Assembly: GCA_034769895.1 (NCBI GenBank)
Contig: CM068375.1
Coordinates: 251,761,542-251,825,541 of the forward strand
Direction: 5' to 3'
DNA from: Magicicada septendecula
Taxonomy: Eukaryota > Arthropoda > Insecta > Hemiptera > Cicadidae
Length of the DNA: 64,000 nucleotides
Position numbers and translations under genes: made by a program. This document shows, one piece after another, positions 48,119 through 59,960 of this stretch. The notes beneath the pieces are model-generated. The model was not told the origin of the DNA. It ran no database searches and saw only the letters and a list, made by a program, of their open reading frames with translations. The first letter of the stretch is position 1. The number at the start of each line of letters is the position of its first letter.

Positions 48119-50662
48119 TGTAACGTAACAGAGTTGAGGTTCCCGACGTTACATAAAAAACTGTGTAAACATGATTTAAAACAATGCCCAAAGCATGTTA
48201 TAATTAAATACAAGAGGGCCCATGAAAAATGCAGTAAAGGTACCTAGTAAAGTTACTAAGTAATAAAACATCAAAAGTGTACCTAAATCTAAAATATGTA
48301 ATGAGTAGTATGAGATGTAAAACATAAACATTGTGTATAGTGGGATGAGTTTAATGTGTAGGAGTTGAGTATAATATACTGTTCAATTAATATTTAATGT
48401 GTTATAAAATGTACTTGGTGTTGTTCTGTAGCATGATATAGTGTTTACAGGATTTTATTTTATGTTTTGTGTGTAGTAAGTGTGGAGCTGTTGCTTTAAG
48501 GAAGTACTAAGTCATCGGTACTTATGTTATTCATGTTAAAATTGTATTTAGATAATATAAAAATGAGTACATTTGTTAAGTATGATATTATGTTAAATGT
48601 ATTTACTTTAATTCATTAATGAAGATGTTTAAAATAATACTTGTAAACTTGGCCAGGAAGGCAATAAGTGTTAATAAGTCGGCAAGTAGTTCTTATAATT
48701 ATGTTAAAAACTAATGAAGGGTTCAATTATGAACTAAATAATATAATGAATTGAAACCAGGAAATTAAAATTGATATAAGTGGCCATAAGCCAGTGACTA
48801 TTTGTACAGTAGGTCAGGTAAAGAAAAATTAAGTTAAAAACAAAACAAAATTATAACAGGTGTAATAAAACCAATAGGCCTAAATCTAATATTTGGAAAA
48901 GGAAATTAATACCTTTTTAATAAGTCCAGTCAGATGAAAATGTAGTAAAATGTATACGGTTTAATAAGGCAGTTTAAGTGAGAGTTTTATGTGATTTGGT
49001 GTAATTCCAAGCATGGAGTATTTTATTACATAAGAGTAGTAATATTTTCTAATTCTGGCTCTAGGATATCACATATTATCCAATGACAGAAAGTAACGGT
49101 TGTTAGGGTAACTGAAATGTAAGAAATTTTGTTGATTTCAACATTCGATTGTTATATGCTATTGGGAACAGTTCAGTAGACAAATTTAAACATAAAAAAA
49201 TAAAATAAAAATGAATCAACCTTAATAAATCCAATGTATTAAAGCCAATCCATTAAAACAGAACTGAGTAATAATTACTGAACTAGATTTCAGGAAATAT
49301 AATTCTACACATCCTCAAAGTTGCGGAATTAATAAATCCTTCTTCAAACTAATTCCATCAAAGGAATGATGATGAACCCGAGTTACAATTAAACCAAGAT
49401 CCTTCTTGAATGGACAAGGAGTCAAAATTAATGCAAATATAAACCAAACATACACAAAGAACCGTTGGCATTGAAGTAATAAACCTCACTTTCAAGAGAT
49501 TGAAGAAATTGTAATACTGCACCAATTCCACTGGGACCGGCAACCACTAGGATCGCGAAGAAGAACGAAGAACAGAAGAACTCCTGTTACACTCCGGGAC
49601 ATCACCTTTCAACCTTTATTGATAATCTGGACGCATTTTTTGGTCAAGTAACCTCATCAGTACACCTTCATGTGGTTATAAACAGACACGGCTACCTCGA
49701 GTATAGTATTGTATGGTAACAAACCAGCTTATATTTAATTTTATACATTAAGAATTAATAACCATTTGTAATACTTAGTAACCTTAATTTTGCATTACCT
49801 GGCCTTACTAATCGTTAAAAGAATCACATGTACCCTGGGATAAGAGATAAAACGAAAATTATATTTAAATTGTATTATACAGCACTAGTCCACTAACCAA
49901 TCGATTCAGCATTGTACGATCGATATTACGATCCAGTAATCTATGAAGACAACTGTTGGAATTTAAAAAATAATATAATAAAGAATCCTTCTTGTATGTG
50001 ATGATGTTCTGTGTTATTGTAGAATAGTTATTGTATTTTGATTGGGGAGTAATTTACAGAGAAAGAAGGTGATAAAACCATCAAGTGAAGCAAACTAACC
50101 TATAAGCACGAGTCAATTACTAATAACAGCGCTCGTTGTAGACAGCTAGTTAATACGGGAGAGTGCAGAACTAACGTATTCTCTTCGCCAACTTTGAGTC
50201 AATTTAAATAATACAGACCGAATAGGGTTGGAGAGAATTACCGAATTATTAACTATAATACCCGTAATATAGCGTTATTATCTGGTGAAACACTTGGTAA
50301 TTGATTAACACAGGGCTATGTTCAACATACGAGTTGCAGCAACCATATAATAAATAATTGTTTTCTTTTTATAAATTAATATTGATTTGCAGGAGTTCTC
50401 ATCTGCAACAACATAATAACCATTTTCCTTTTAAACAGATCGAATTGGTTAATTTAAAATTTTTAAATTAACTATAACCTGTAACTGTAATTAAATAAGA
50501 AATACAACCAACATAATACATTTAATACAAATTGGCGAACCCAACAGTGGGGCTTTTAAACATCCTCAATTATAATTAATAACGTAATTAAATAGGTTAT
50601 TACAAATTGGAGCATACCAACGTGGAGCTTAATTAAACCCCAGTTAAAAAGAGGTTATTACA
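48119..50662 (+). repeat. 3' LTR of element A (2.54 kb)
   Basis: Begins TGTAACGTAAC and ends TTATTACA. Compared with the 5' LTR it lacks CTCACCTG after GGGCCCAT and differs at scattered single bases. The poly-A signal is at 49977-49982. Both internal primer-site-like copies are retained near 50530 and 50607. Confidence 0.88.
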
Positions 50663-50676
50663 ATATATATATATAT

Positions 50677-53600
50677 TGTAACGTACCAAAAGAGCAGTTA
50701 CATAAAAAAAAGGTCTAATACGTCAAATGGAAGAATAACAAGAAAATATTTCATCAAGCATGGAAGAAGGAACAGGAGAATGAAAATCAAAATATGTATC
50801 TACAAATAAATAATATTGAAACAACCCAACGAAGAAGAAAGAAGAGTAATAAGAATATCATCCAGTATAAAGAAGAAAGAGAAAATACCATGAGTCAATA
50901 TAATACGTTAGCATCCAGGCCCAATAGATCAAAATAGTGAGGGGATATGCCTAAAGTGATTATCATCATAAGAAGGAGACACGTCAAATACAATCACCAT
51001 AGTGAAAAAACAGACTAATTTGTTATAATAATGAAATAAATATAGGACAGTGACTATCATAATAATGAATGAAAATGTGGAAGAATATGACTATATTCAG
51101 TGAACATGAATTATTACAAATAATGTGTAACCAAGAAAAGCACCAAAAGTGACAAACAACTAACCAGAAGAAGAAGAAGAAGAAGAGGAAGAAATGTACC
51201 ACGAAGAATGAAGATTATGTATGACCAGTACAAGACATCAACATTCACAAAATATGGAAAGCATCAAAATCAATGTAGTGACCAGAATAAGTGTAATGAT
51301 TATTGGACTATCAATAATAAAAAAAACCAAGTGTTGAGCATCAATAAGTGATCACAAACAATGACAGTGAATACTTAGAATAAATGTAACAACAGATAAT
51401 ATGATAACATTTACCCCAAGTAAACAGCACAGACAATATTAGTGAAGTGTTTATAACTGAGGGAAGTGAATAACCATTTGTAAGTGAAAGAATCAACGAT
51501 TAACAAGTGAAATGCACAGACAATTAGCGTACCAAGTTTAATCCAAGATTGTAAAACCACAGATATAATCAATAAGACCACCAAATATATAATACAGAAA
51601 AGTGAATTAATTGTTCATAGAGATCAATAATAAAAGCTTTATAATCCTTGATATGAAATGTGCCTGAATGTCATAGCAACACAGGACAAAATGTAGATGA
51701 ATGTCAAGACAAATAGTAGTGAATAAACTAATTTGTTGAATATAAACAAGTCAATGTACCAAAGCCTAGATACAATCCACCAAAATATGTAACATAATTA
51801 GACTAAGAAACCCAGTATTATTGTTTTAACAGATAGTGTAAAATGTGTACAAAATGTGTAAAACATAATAATAAACCATTGTAGTAACATGCCATAATGA
51901 GATGACAGTAGTTGAGATGAATACTGTAAAAAACTATGAAGCACATTGTTGTCAAACAAATGACACATAACCTCACATGAATTGGACCTACAACATAAAA
52001 TCATATACATTAATTAAACAAAGTAATTATCCATTATTGTTTCAAATAGAGACTAAATAAGAATAAAAATACAAAACAATTAATACCATATGAACTGAAG
52101 GACACAACAAATGAGTCAAATTAAATATAATAACAATAAACCAAATAGACAGAACCCCAATGTGACAAGAGAGTTAGTCAAAAAACATGGACAAAACTTG
52201 TAAAGAGAATGTAAGAAATGTTACCAGTAGTTAGAGGAATGTTCAATACTACTATGAGAACAACTCACAAGTATTATACTAATAATTTAATGACTGAAAT
52301 TTAATAAACTAACTAACTGCAATCATAGAACTAGGTGTAAATAACCACCATACAATAACTTAGAGAGATTTCAGATAACAAAAAGTTAGTGAATCCACTA
52401 AACTAACCATGTACAACAATTGTACACAATTTTAATTATTAACAATATATCTAATGTGTAGTAAAATAACTAAATAAGAGTGACAAAATGGCGAGATGAG
52501 AGCATAATGTATTTTGAACCATACTATATATGTAAACAAAATAACATTTTACCAAAATAAAGTATGAGCAAATGTATATAGATATACCTAATAATGTTAT
52601 AGTACAAAAAATATGTAGTAAAATAAGGGATAATAGTGATATAAGTAAATATAAACAATCGGACATAAATTTGGCTTATACGCCATTAGTAAATTTTGTT
52701 TAAACTGTAAATATAGCAATATTATGTATTAGCATGAATGAGAAATGGACTCAAAATGTTTAGTCATAAGTATTAAGATGTAATTTACAACAAAATATAG
52801 TGAAAAGGACTTATTTGTGTTAAGAACCACTATATGAGTTTTGAAGAAAGTGAAGTGAATTATTAATGGACGGAATTATTACTTGTTTGGACTTAAAATA
52901 AAGACGCAAGTGTCCGCAATTTAATGCCACTATCCAAATGACGATCTGACTAATAATAAGAAACTTATAGCCATTATAAGAGTTTCGATCATTTTCGAAT
53001 ATCAATGTACACGTCATATATAGCCTCAAACCCGAAGCAGAGACGCTATAAAATTAAAATATTTGTTTAACCAAGACCTTTGGGGTAGAGAGTATGGCTT
53101 TCTAAACCAATAGAATGACTCAATTTCACCAGACGAAAAGAGACGCTTTAGCGAGATGATTTAATTGTCTTCCAACACCCGAAGCGAGAGGAGCGTGTGA
53201 CAGTCGTCAAGACATATTTTTAAAATGTGCGCGTCCCCCCAATAACGTGGTCAAATATAGCCTATACTGAACACCTACTATCGTGTGACAGTGTAATAAG
53301 TGTATAGTGAAACAAAAGACATGACCAGTGTATAATAAAGGTCATGTCATGTGAAAGGAAACAGGGAGTATAATACTTTAACAATTTTAAAAAATATTAA
53401 TGAAATAATTCTCGTTAGTTGAACGAAAATTATTGTTTGACTGCACTAGTCAAGTAAACACGCTTGAGTGCATCACCGATAACGATGAATAATTATCAGA
53501 ATGAAATGAATAAAGTTCTCATCCAACTTGATGACGATAATTAATTAAAAGATGTTATATTTTTATATTTAAAGAATAATCAATATTTAAAGAATTATAT

Positions 53601-54912
53601 TTAAAAGCGGAATCAATACTAAATACCGCACACAATTACTTGTAAATATAGTCGCTTAATTGACTATGAATTCAGTCTTGATAAATAATAACTTATTATG
53701 TGAGAACTATCATTACTGATAATTCTACATCCTATTACTAATAAATAAAGTGTTTGTAAAATATAGTATTAAGATTTTTATATGATATTAAATATTCTAT
53801 CTTATAACTTACTCTCATCTAGGTAAACTAACCTATGACCAAAACGTATTTTTTTGTCACAGAGAATCACTTCTGTCATAAATGATTTTATAAGTGGAAT
53901 CAATAATAAGAGTTTTTCCAATTTTTTCTCTTTCCAGTTCATAATAATAATAACTAATAAATCAGTAATATTGTTTTAATAGTGCAACGTTAAAAGCACG
54001 TGTTTACAATCTTAGCTTCACTAGGCATGAGTCGACCGTATGATAGTACAATAGTATTGACTATCGTATTGAGGTTAATAATTTTTAAATTTTATTCTTT
54101 TTAATCATAATAAATAAGTAAACATTGTTATTTATTAACACATCTTTATATCTTGTATCATGTATATTCAAAGGATTCACGAAAATTGGTAATACGAATG
54201 ACCAAAGTGAACATAACCTAATTCACCATATTATCGTACATTGTAACCGTGTTACCAGCCTTGAGCTGAAGAAGTCTCAGTATTTATTTAATTTGTTGTT
54301 GTTTTAAAAAAAAATCAATATTAATTGTTTTAAAGAAGTTTTTGCTAAATTTCACTAATGTCAATAAAAACCTCAATTTATTACCAGTGGATATAGAGTC
54401 TTCATTTGTATAAAATAGAAGTAAATAGCTTATTTTTTAGAAACAATTATTTCACAAGGTGGCGGCAATATTCGAATTATTGATATTGGAATATTCAATT
54501 TACAATTGAATATCAGTGTTGTTTTATTTAATGTGTATTTATCGATATTCAAACGAAATATCTGTGTGTTATAAATGTATTTACAGTGAGATAGAATCGC
54601 CCATCGAGAAGATTGAAGACATTCACGGATGGTAAGTGGGGAGGTGAATACAGCGAATTATTAGTGATTTTAATCCTCTTTTAAACCTGAACTTTAACTT
54701 CAAATTACCCATTACTAATTAGTTATATTAAATACTTAACAAACCATATGACAACGTGAGATTCTACAACTACAACAACAACACACTAATAGTAAATAAA
54801 ACATTCTAATTTCAAATACAAACCAATTTATTATAAACAACCAACCAACCGTTGGAAGGTTTTATTACAACGTGGGGCTATTAAACACCCCGTATAGGAA
54901 AGATTTATTACA
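50677..54912 (+). mobile_element. Solo LTR of a related element (element C, 4.2 kb)
   Basis: Starts TGTAACGTACC and ends TTTATTACA, with (AT)n on both sides. It shares landmarks with LTRs A and B: the opening stem TGTAAC...GTTACATAAAA, an AATAAAG signal at 53744-53750, AACTAACCTAT at 53826-53836, and a terminal primer-like copy CAACGTGGGGCTATTAAA near 54870. No interior region or second LTR is present. At 4.2 kb it is very long for an animal LTR; a composite or an unrecognised non-autonomous element is the alternative. Only short open frames are present, none recognisable. Confidence 0.65.
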
Positions 54913-54928
54913 ATATATATATATATAT

Positions 54929-57435
54929 TGTAACGCAACATAGTTGAGGTTCCCCAACGTTACATAAAAGACTGAATGAAATATGGTCAAAGACCATACC
55001 CTGACTTAAGGTTGTTCGATAGTTCATATGTTTGAGAAGACCTCAAGTAAAAAGGAGGCAATGACTAATATTAAATGTAAAAGAGCCAGACCAATGAATG
55101 ATTGGATGTAATGAAATATTTGTTTTGTACTGTGACATGTTAAGGTCTACAGAATATTTATATTGTATGTTGAATGTGTTAAAAATGAAATGATGTTGTT
55201 TGATAATAATACTTACTCAATAATTATGTTTATATTTTATATTAGATTTGTTTTTATACAGCACAGTATAGTTACCAATGTTAGGCACTGTACTAAGTTG
55301 TCAGTATTGTATAAAATTGAAAGATACTGTTGTTCTAATTAATGTTTATAAACTGGATCAGGAGTGTGACCAGTGTTTCAAGTCTAACAAGTAGTTCTGA
55401 CAATTATGTCATAAATTAATAAAGGGTTCCAGAACCAATTAATTAATGTAAAAACAACTAACCACCAGTAAATTAAAATTCATGTAATTAACTATGTAAT
55501 CAATAATTAATTGTACAGTAGGTCAGGTAAAAAGAAAATTAAGTTAAAAACCAAATAATGTTATAATGGTTGTAAATGAATCTATAGGCCTAAATTCCAT
55601 ATTAGTGAAAGGAAATTAATACCGTTTTAGTAAACTCAGTCCAACGAAACTCTAGTAAAACATTTACTGTTTAATGAGGAAGGTTAGGGGAGAATTTTAT
55701 GTGATTCAATATTAATCCAAGCATGGAGTATTTTATTGGAAAGGAGTAGTAATATTCTATAATGCCGGCTCAAGGATATATAGAAAACATGGTTGTTAAG
55801 GCAACTGATTTTTAGTAAGTTGTTGATTTTGAATAGATGGTACTGATTGTTACAAGCTATTAGGTTGAGATGAACCGATATATTTAAAATATATGAATAA
55901 ATATAAAGAAAATATATATCCAAATTGAAAAAGCATTTTTTCAAAACAATTATACTGGAATGTTAATGAATCATACAAATTAAATAACCCTCTAAATTAT
56001 CAATGAATACAATAAAAAAGAACTGAAAGCGTCTCACCTCATTCACTAAATAATTCCGCTGAATTTGGTATCAAACCAATTCATGCTATAAATTGAAGAC
56101 CAATCAAGAGTTGAAGCCTGAATTAACGGAAATATTTGGAAATACAGAAGATTCGGTTGACGAAATAACCTTCATTGACAGCGTAAGCTGAGATCCTAAT
56201 TCCAGTTCGTTGGGACCAAGAATTGTGAAGACGCAAAAGAAGAATCGAAGCACAAGAGTTCCTGTGGGATTATCATCATCCATTCATTGAAGACCAGAGC
56301 AGTTTTACTGGGTGAAGACGATATAAACTGCATTTTGACCGTTGTTGACAAACATTCACCGCCTAATGAAGCTTTCGCCGCTTGGGTAAAAAAACAAATT
56401 ATTTTCATATCATTGTATTTTAAGTAAATAATTTTATTCTTTTTGTAAATTGAACAACCTTAATTATGCGTTTTACCTGGCCTTACTAATGGTTCAAAGA
56501 ACTACACGAACCCTGGTATAAGAATTATTTGTCATTATTTTCAAAGTATATATGTTTTTTTTTTTTTAGAGTTCGAATAATTAAGAATCGATACATGTTG
56601 GGATAGTCGATTGGATCGTCTTATTGTTTGTCTGAGACAACGTAACTTGTTAAATACCAGAGAAAAATAAATAAAGTACATTTGTTGTATGAGATAACGT
56701 TTTAATCATTGCAGAGAAAATACTATATGTAATTGGCGTAATAATTTATTAACAGATTGATACAAACACTCAGAATAACTAACCTATACGTACACTTATT
56801 TCTAGTAATAGCGCTCCAAGTTTACAGCTGGTGGGACGGGAGATTGCTGAACTAACGGGTTTTGCCATACCAAATTTGAATGAAATTTTTATCGTTGAGG
56901 GACTAGGGTTGAGACAAAAACCACTTACATTCAGTAAATACTCCATATATATTGCTCATATTAAACAACCTCTGAGAATTAAATTAAGTCTACAGAATAC
57001 TACCATTATAAATTCAGGAACATAATTCTAAGTTTGTGGACTTAATAATCTGTGTTCTGAGGGTTTCACTGGTCACAACCGCAAGGTATATTAGTTAATA
57101 ACATATTAATTAAACCAGGTAACAGCAGTTTAATTGTTACGAATCGCCACCTACAACGTACTACTTGGCGTTTGTTACACCGGAGTCTCTTATAACTAAT
57201 TACACTCATAGACAAGATTTCTTTATAATTTGACGTCTCCAGCTGGTATCATACATTATAACATACGTCCTCACATAATTAACAAGCAGTTCGTTACTAA
57301 ATTGATTACAACAGTGGGGTTTGAATAAGACGGACGGTTCACCGCTAGTACCTAACATACTTCTTCCATAACAAATTGATGACTCCTACGAGGGGGACTG
57401 ATCAAAGAAGGACTCACCATACGTAGTTTATTACA
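54929..57435 (+). repeat. First LTR of element B (2.51 kb)
   Basis: Starts TGTAACGCAAC and ends TTTATTACA. The opening folds through TGTAACG...CGTTACA. An AATAAA signal is at 56670-56675, with TTTGTTGTATGAG downstream, and AACTAACCTAT at 56777-56787. Two degraded primer-site-like copies lie near 57306-57322 and 57369-57402. Confidence 0.9.
57306..57402 (+). other. Two degraded primer-site-like copies inside LTR B
   Basis: GATTACAACAGTGGGGTTTG and, further on, ACAAATTGATGACTCC followed by ACGAGGGGGACT can be aligned with the functional ATTACAAATTGGCGCTC / AACGAGTGGGCTTT context at the LTR end. Confidence 0.55.
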
Positions 57436-57438
57436 AAT

Positions 57439-57456
57439 TGGCGCTCAACGAGTGGG
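57439..57456 (+). other. Primer-binding site of element B
   Basis: TGGCGCTCAACGAGTGGG starts three bases after the LTR and is identical to that of element A. It is a near match to tRNA-Lys(CTT). Confidence 0.8.
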
Positions 57457-57460
57457 CTTT

Positions 57461-57496
57461 AGTTAAGTAAAAAATCATATTATTTGTTACTTAACT
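57461..57496 (+). other. Conserved leader hairpin of element B
   Basis: AGTTAAGTAA...TTACTTAACT is a perfect 10-bp stem with a 16-base loop. The stem is identical to element A; the loop differs in sequence and length. Confidence 0.65.
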
Positions 57497-57524
57497 TGAG
57501 CAGGCAACCATTAGAGGCACAGGA

Positions 57525-59960
57525 ATGCAGAAGACCAGAGGCAGATCGAAGAAGAGGGCAGAAGAGAAGGAGAAGGAAGAAGGTGGACGGGAACAAGAAA
57601 TAGAATTAGTCACGGACAGTGAAATGGATCAACAGGCAGGTGATACAGAAGAAATCGAAATAGTTAGGGATACGGAAACGGAAATAGTGGAAGAGGATGC
57701 CCAAGGGGACCAACCAGAAAAAGCGGAAGCCAGAAGAGAACCAGATTGGCAAGAAATTATGAGGATGATGATGGAGAAAATTGATAGCATTAAGGAAAGC
57801 AATAAACAAACAATAGATGAAAATTTTAAGAAACAGGAAGAAAACTCAGAAAAGCTAGAAAATAAAATAGACAGTATCAAAGAAGATAATAGACAAACTA
57901 ATGAAAAAATAGACAGTATTAAGGAAAGTACTAGTGAACTTTTAAGGCAAACCATAAATGAAAATAATGAACAGTTGAAGGCCGATTTTAGACAAATCAA
58001 TGAGAAGCTGGAAAATAAAATAGACAGTATTAATGAGAACTCAAGAAAACAAAACGAAATTTTGAGCGAAAATCTAATCAAGCAGATGAATGAAAAGTTT
58101 GACAAGAATGACGAGAATTTGAGACAGATTCAAGACGATAACAAAATAATGAACGAAAAACTTGAGGAAAACAATAAACGAATGAAAGCAGATCTTGAGA
58201 AAATCAATGAGGATAATCTTATACGAATCGATGAGAGAATTGAACATTCTAACCAGGAAATAAGGGAAAATGTTGAAAAACAGAATGAAGTATTAAGACA
58301 AGTTATCAATAAGAAAATTGAGGATGCTAGTGAGGCAATCAGCCAGAAGGTAGTTAAGAACGACGGCGAAAGAAAACAGGAGATCGCGGAAACAAATAGA
58401 AAACTGAAAGCGACCGATGAAGTTATTACACGAAATAGAGCTGAACTAGAGGTCAAGCTAGGCCATATAGAAGAAGAAAACCGAATTCAAGTGGAATCAA
58501 TACGAACTGATTGCGGAAACCAGCATCGAAATTTAGATACGATCATGAACGAAGTACAGGAGCAAGGACAACGTAACCAGGATAGAATCGAGAACCTACA
58601 ACGGTCAGTTGACAACCGATCGATCACTGTCCCATATACACAACATATAGACGACCGGGAGACCATCAACTTTAAGACATACAGGAGAAATCCAATGGAA
58701 TTCTTGGAACGGGTCGGCGAACAAATTATGAGAACCGGTGAAAACAGGTGGCCAATAATTCGTCGTTATTTAGACAATCATTTTAATGAAACTTATGATA
58801 ACTGGTGGACAGCCACCAGGCACGAGATACGAAGCTACGAAGAATTTAAAATAGCTTTTAAAGCCAGATACTGGTCAGACGCCACCCAGAACGTAGTGAG
58901 GGAGAGCATCAGTTATGGAAGATATGACGCCAGCAGGGGAACAACGCTTACCGCCTACTTCCTGGGAAAAGTATGTTTGGCAAGGCATCTTGAACCAAAA
59001 ATCCCAGAGGAAATTCTCGTCACCAGGTTAGCATACCACTATGATAACGGTATATCAATAGCACGATCGGGTGGACAAATAAAAACTATACAGGCCATGT
59101 CAACACTATTGGAAGAGCACGAGCGTGAAGTACATTATCGAAGGAGTCGTCAGAGAAACGACCAGTATGGGAACAGGGATTTCCCAGACTATAACAATAG
59201 AAACAATAACCATAATAGTCATGAGGCGAATAACCGGACGAACTATAATGGCAGGCCTGGTAATTATGGCAATGAGGCGTACCAACGGCAAAATAACAAC
59301 AACAGCCCAAGGAACAACGGAAACAATTACGGGAATAGACAGAGTATTCCGAACAACCAATATAACCGGTCGTATAACCCAAATTACCAGAATCGGAACA
59401 CGAACAACCGAAATTATGATAACAGCAACCGTAACCCGAATAACCAAAACCAAAACTACAGAAGAGTTAATTATGTGGGGGCGTACGACAATTATAACGG
59501 GAGGACATACTACCAAGGACGTCGAAGTTTTGATAGGGACACCGATTGGAACCAGTACAGTAATAACGATAGAAGGGAGACTAGAACTAATAGGGGCAGA
59601 AGTCGGAGTCAGGAGGACTACCGCCGGGTTAACTACGAAGAGGATCGTCCATTACGGGTTTCCAGACCAATGGTGAATTTTATAAGGGCCGAAGAGAATG
59701 GTCCAAGGAGTGATCAACACCAAGGGGAGAATGATAATGAGTGTTTACAACGGAGCAATAACATCGGAGAATCCAGATCCGGAAGCGAGAACCAAAGAAG
59801 GGACGATCCATCTAGGGATGTCCGAATAATTTATAATCAACAGAACCCACCAGAACGCTGGATTCCCCTAAGAGGAGATGGCCACCGACCCAGTACATCC
59901 CAGGATGTAAGACAAGAAATAAATGAAGAAGAAGCCACGGCCGACAGATGGAATACATAA
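57525..59960 (+). CDS. gag: Gag polyprotein, 811 aa, no zinc knuckle
   Basis: Structural protein that would assemble the retrotransposon particle and bind its RNA. Residues 1-75 are basic, then acidic. About 75-375 is a long, internally repetitive coiled coil (ENKIDSIKEDN and ENKIDSINENS repeats). About 379-530 resembles the retrotransposon gag capsid domain of Ty3/gypsy elements (NPMEFLERV, YDNWWTATRHEIRSYEEFK, LTAYFLGKVCLA). The rest is first Asn-rich (about 540-640), then Arg-rich with RG and RS motifs. It has no CCHC knuckle, so RNA binding probably rests on the tail. The frame is intact and longer than most gypsy Gags (300-500 aa). The ATG follows a leader conserved with element A (AGGCACAGGAATGCA). 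A protease is not recognised. Confidence 0.88.
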   Translation: MQKTRGRSKKRAEEKEKEEGGREQEIELVTDSEMDQQAGDTEEIEIVRDTETEIVEEDAQGDQPEKAEARREPDWQEIMRMMMEKIDSIKESNKQTIDENFKKQEENSEKLENKIDSIKEDNRQTNEKIDSIKESTSELLRQTINENNEQLKADFRQINEKLENKIDSINENSRKQNEILSENLIKQMNEKFDKNDENLRQIQDDNKIMNEKLEENNKRMKADLEKINEDNLIRIDERIEHSNQEIRENVEKQNEVLRQVINKKIEDASEAISQKVVKNDGERKQEIAETNRKLKATDEVITRNRAELEVKLGHIEEENRIQVESIRTDCGNQHRNLDTIMNEVQEQGQRNQDRIENLQRSVDNRSITVPYTQHIDDRETINFKTYRRNPMEFLERVGEQIMRTGENRWPIIRRYLDNHFNETYDNWWTATRHEIRSYEEFKIAFKARYWSDATQNVVRESISYGRYDASRGTTLTAYFLGKVCLARHLEPKIPEEILVTRLAYHYDNGISIARSGGQIKTIQAMSTLLEEHEREVHYRRSRQRNDQYGNRDFPDYNNRNNNHNSHEANNRTNYNGRPGNYGNEAYQRQNNNNSPRNNGNNYGNRQSIPNNQYNRSYNPNYQNRNTNNRNYDNSNRNPNNQNQNYRRVNYVGAYDNYNGRTYYQGRRSFDRDTDWNQYSNNDRRETRTNRGRSRSQEDYRRVNYEEDRPLRVSRPMVNFIRAEENGPRSDQHQGENDNECLQRSNNIGESRSGSENQRRDDPSRDVRIIYNQQNPPERWIPLRGDGHRPSTSQDVRQEINEEEATADRWNT

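Larger units (their letters stand above)
41946..50662 (+). mobile_element. LTR retrotransposon A (gag-only, decayed)
   Basis: Two directly repeated LTRs flank a 3.6-kb interior with primer-binding site, leader hairpin, broken gag and polypurine tract. No protease, reverse transcriptase, RNase H or integrase sequence is visible. A 1.2-kb HINE element is inserted in the 3' interior. The LTRs differ at roughly 20 positions by eye, so A is older than element B. It sits between (AT)n stretches, which hides the target duplication. The gag domain suggests the Ty3/gypsy side, but without pol the placement is only probable. Confidence 0.88.

Noticed and set aside
55684-56408. Short open frames within the long LTRs (also at 61930-62654 and 63077-63271)
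   Set aside because: Present in both LTRs only because the LTRs are repeated; AT-rich, short and without recognisable domains.
57606-59676. Long open frames in other phases and on the opposite strand of gag
   Set aside because: They arise from the biased Glu/Lys and Asn/Arg codon composition of gag and show no independent features.
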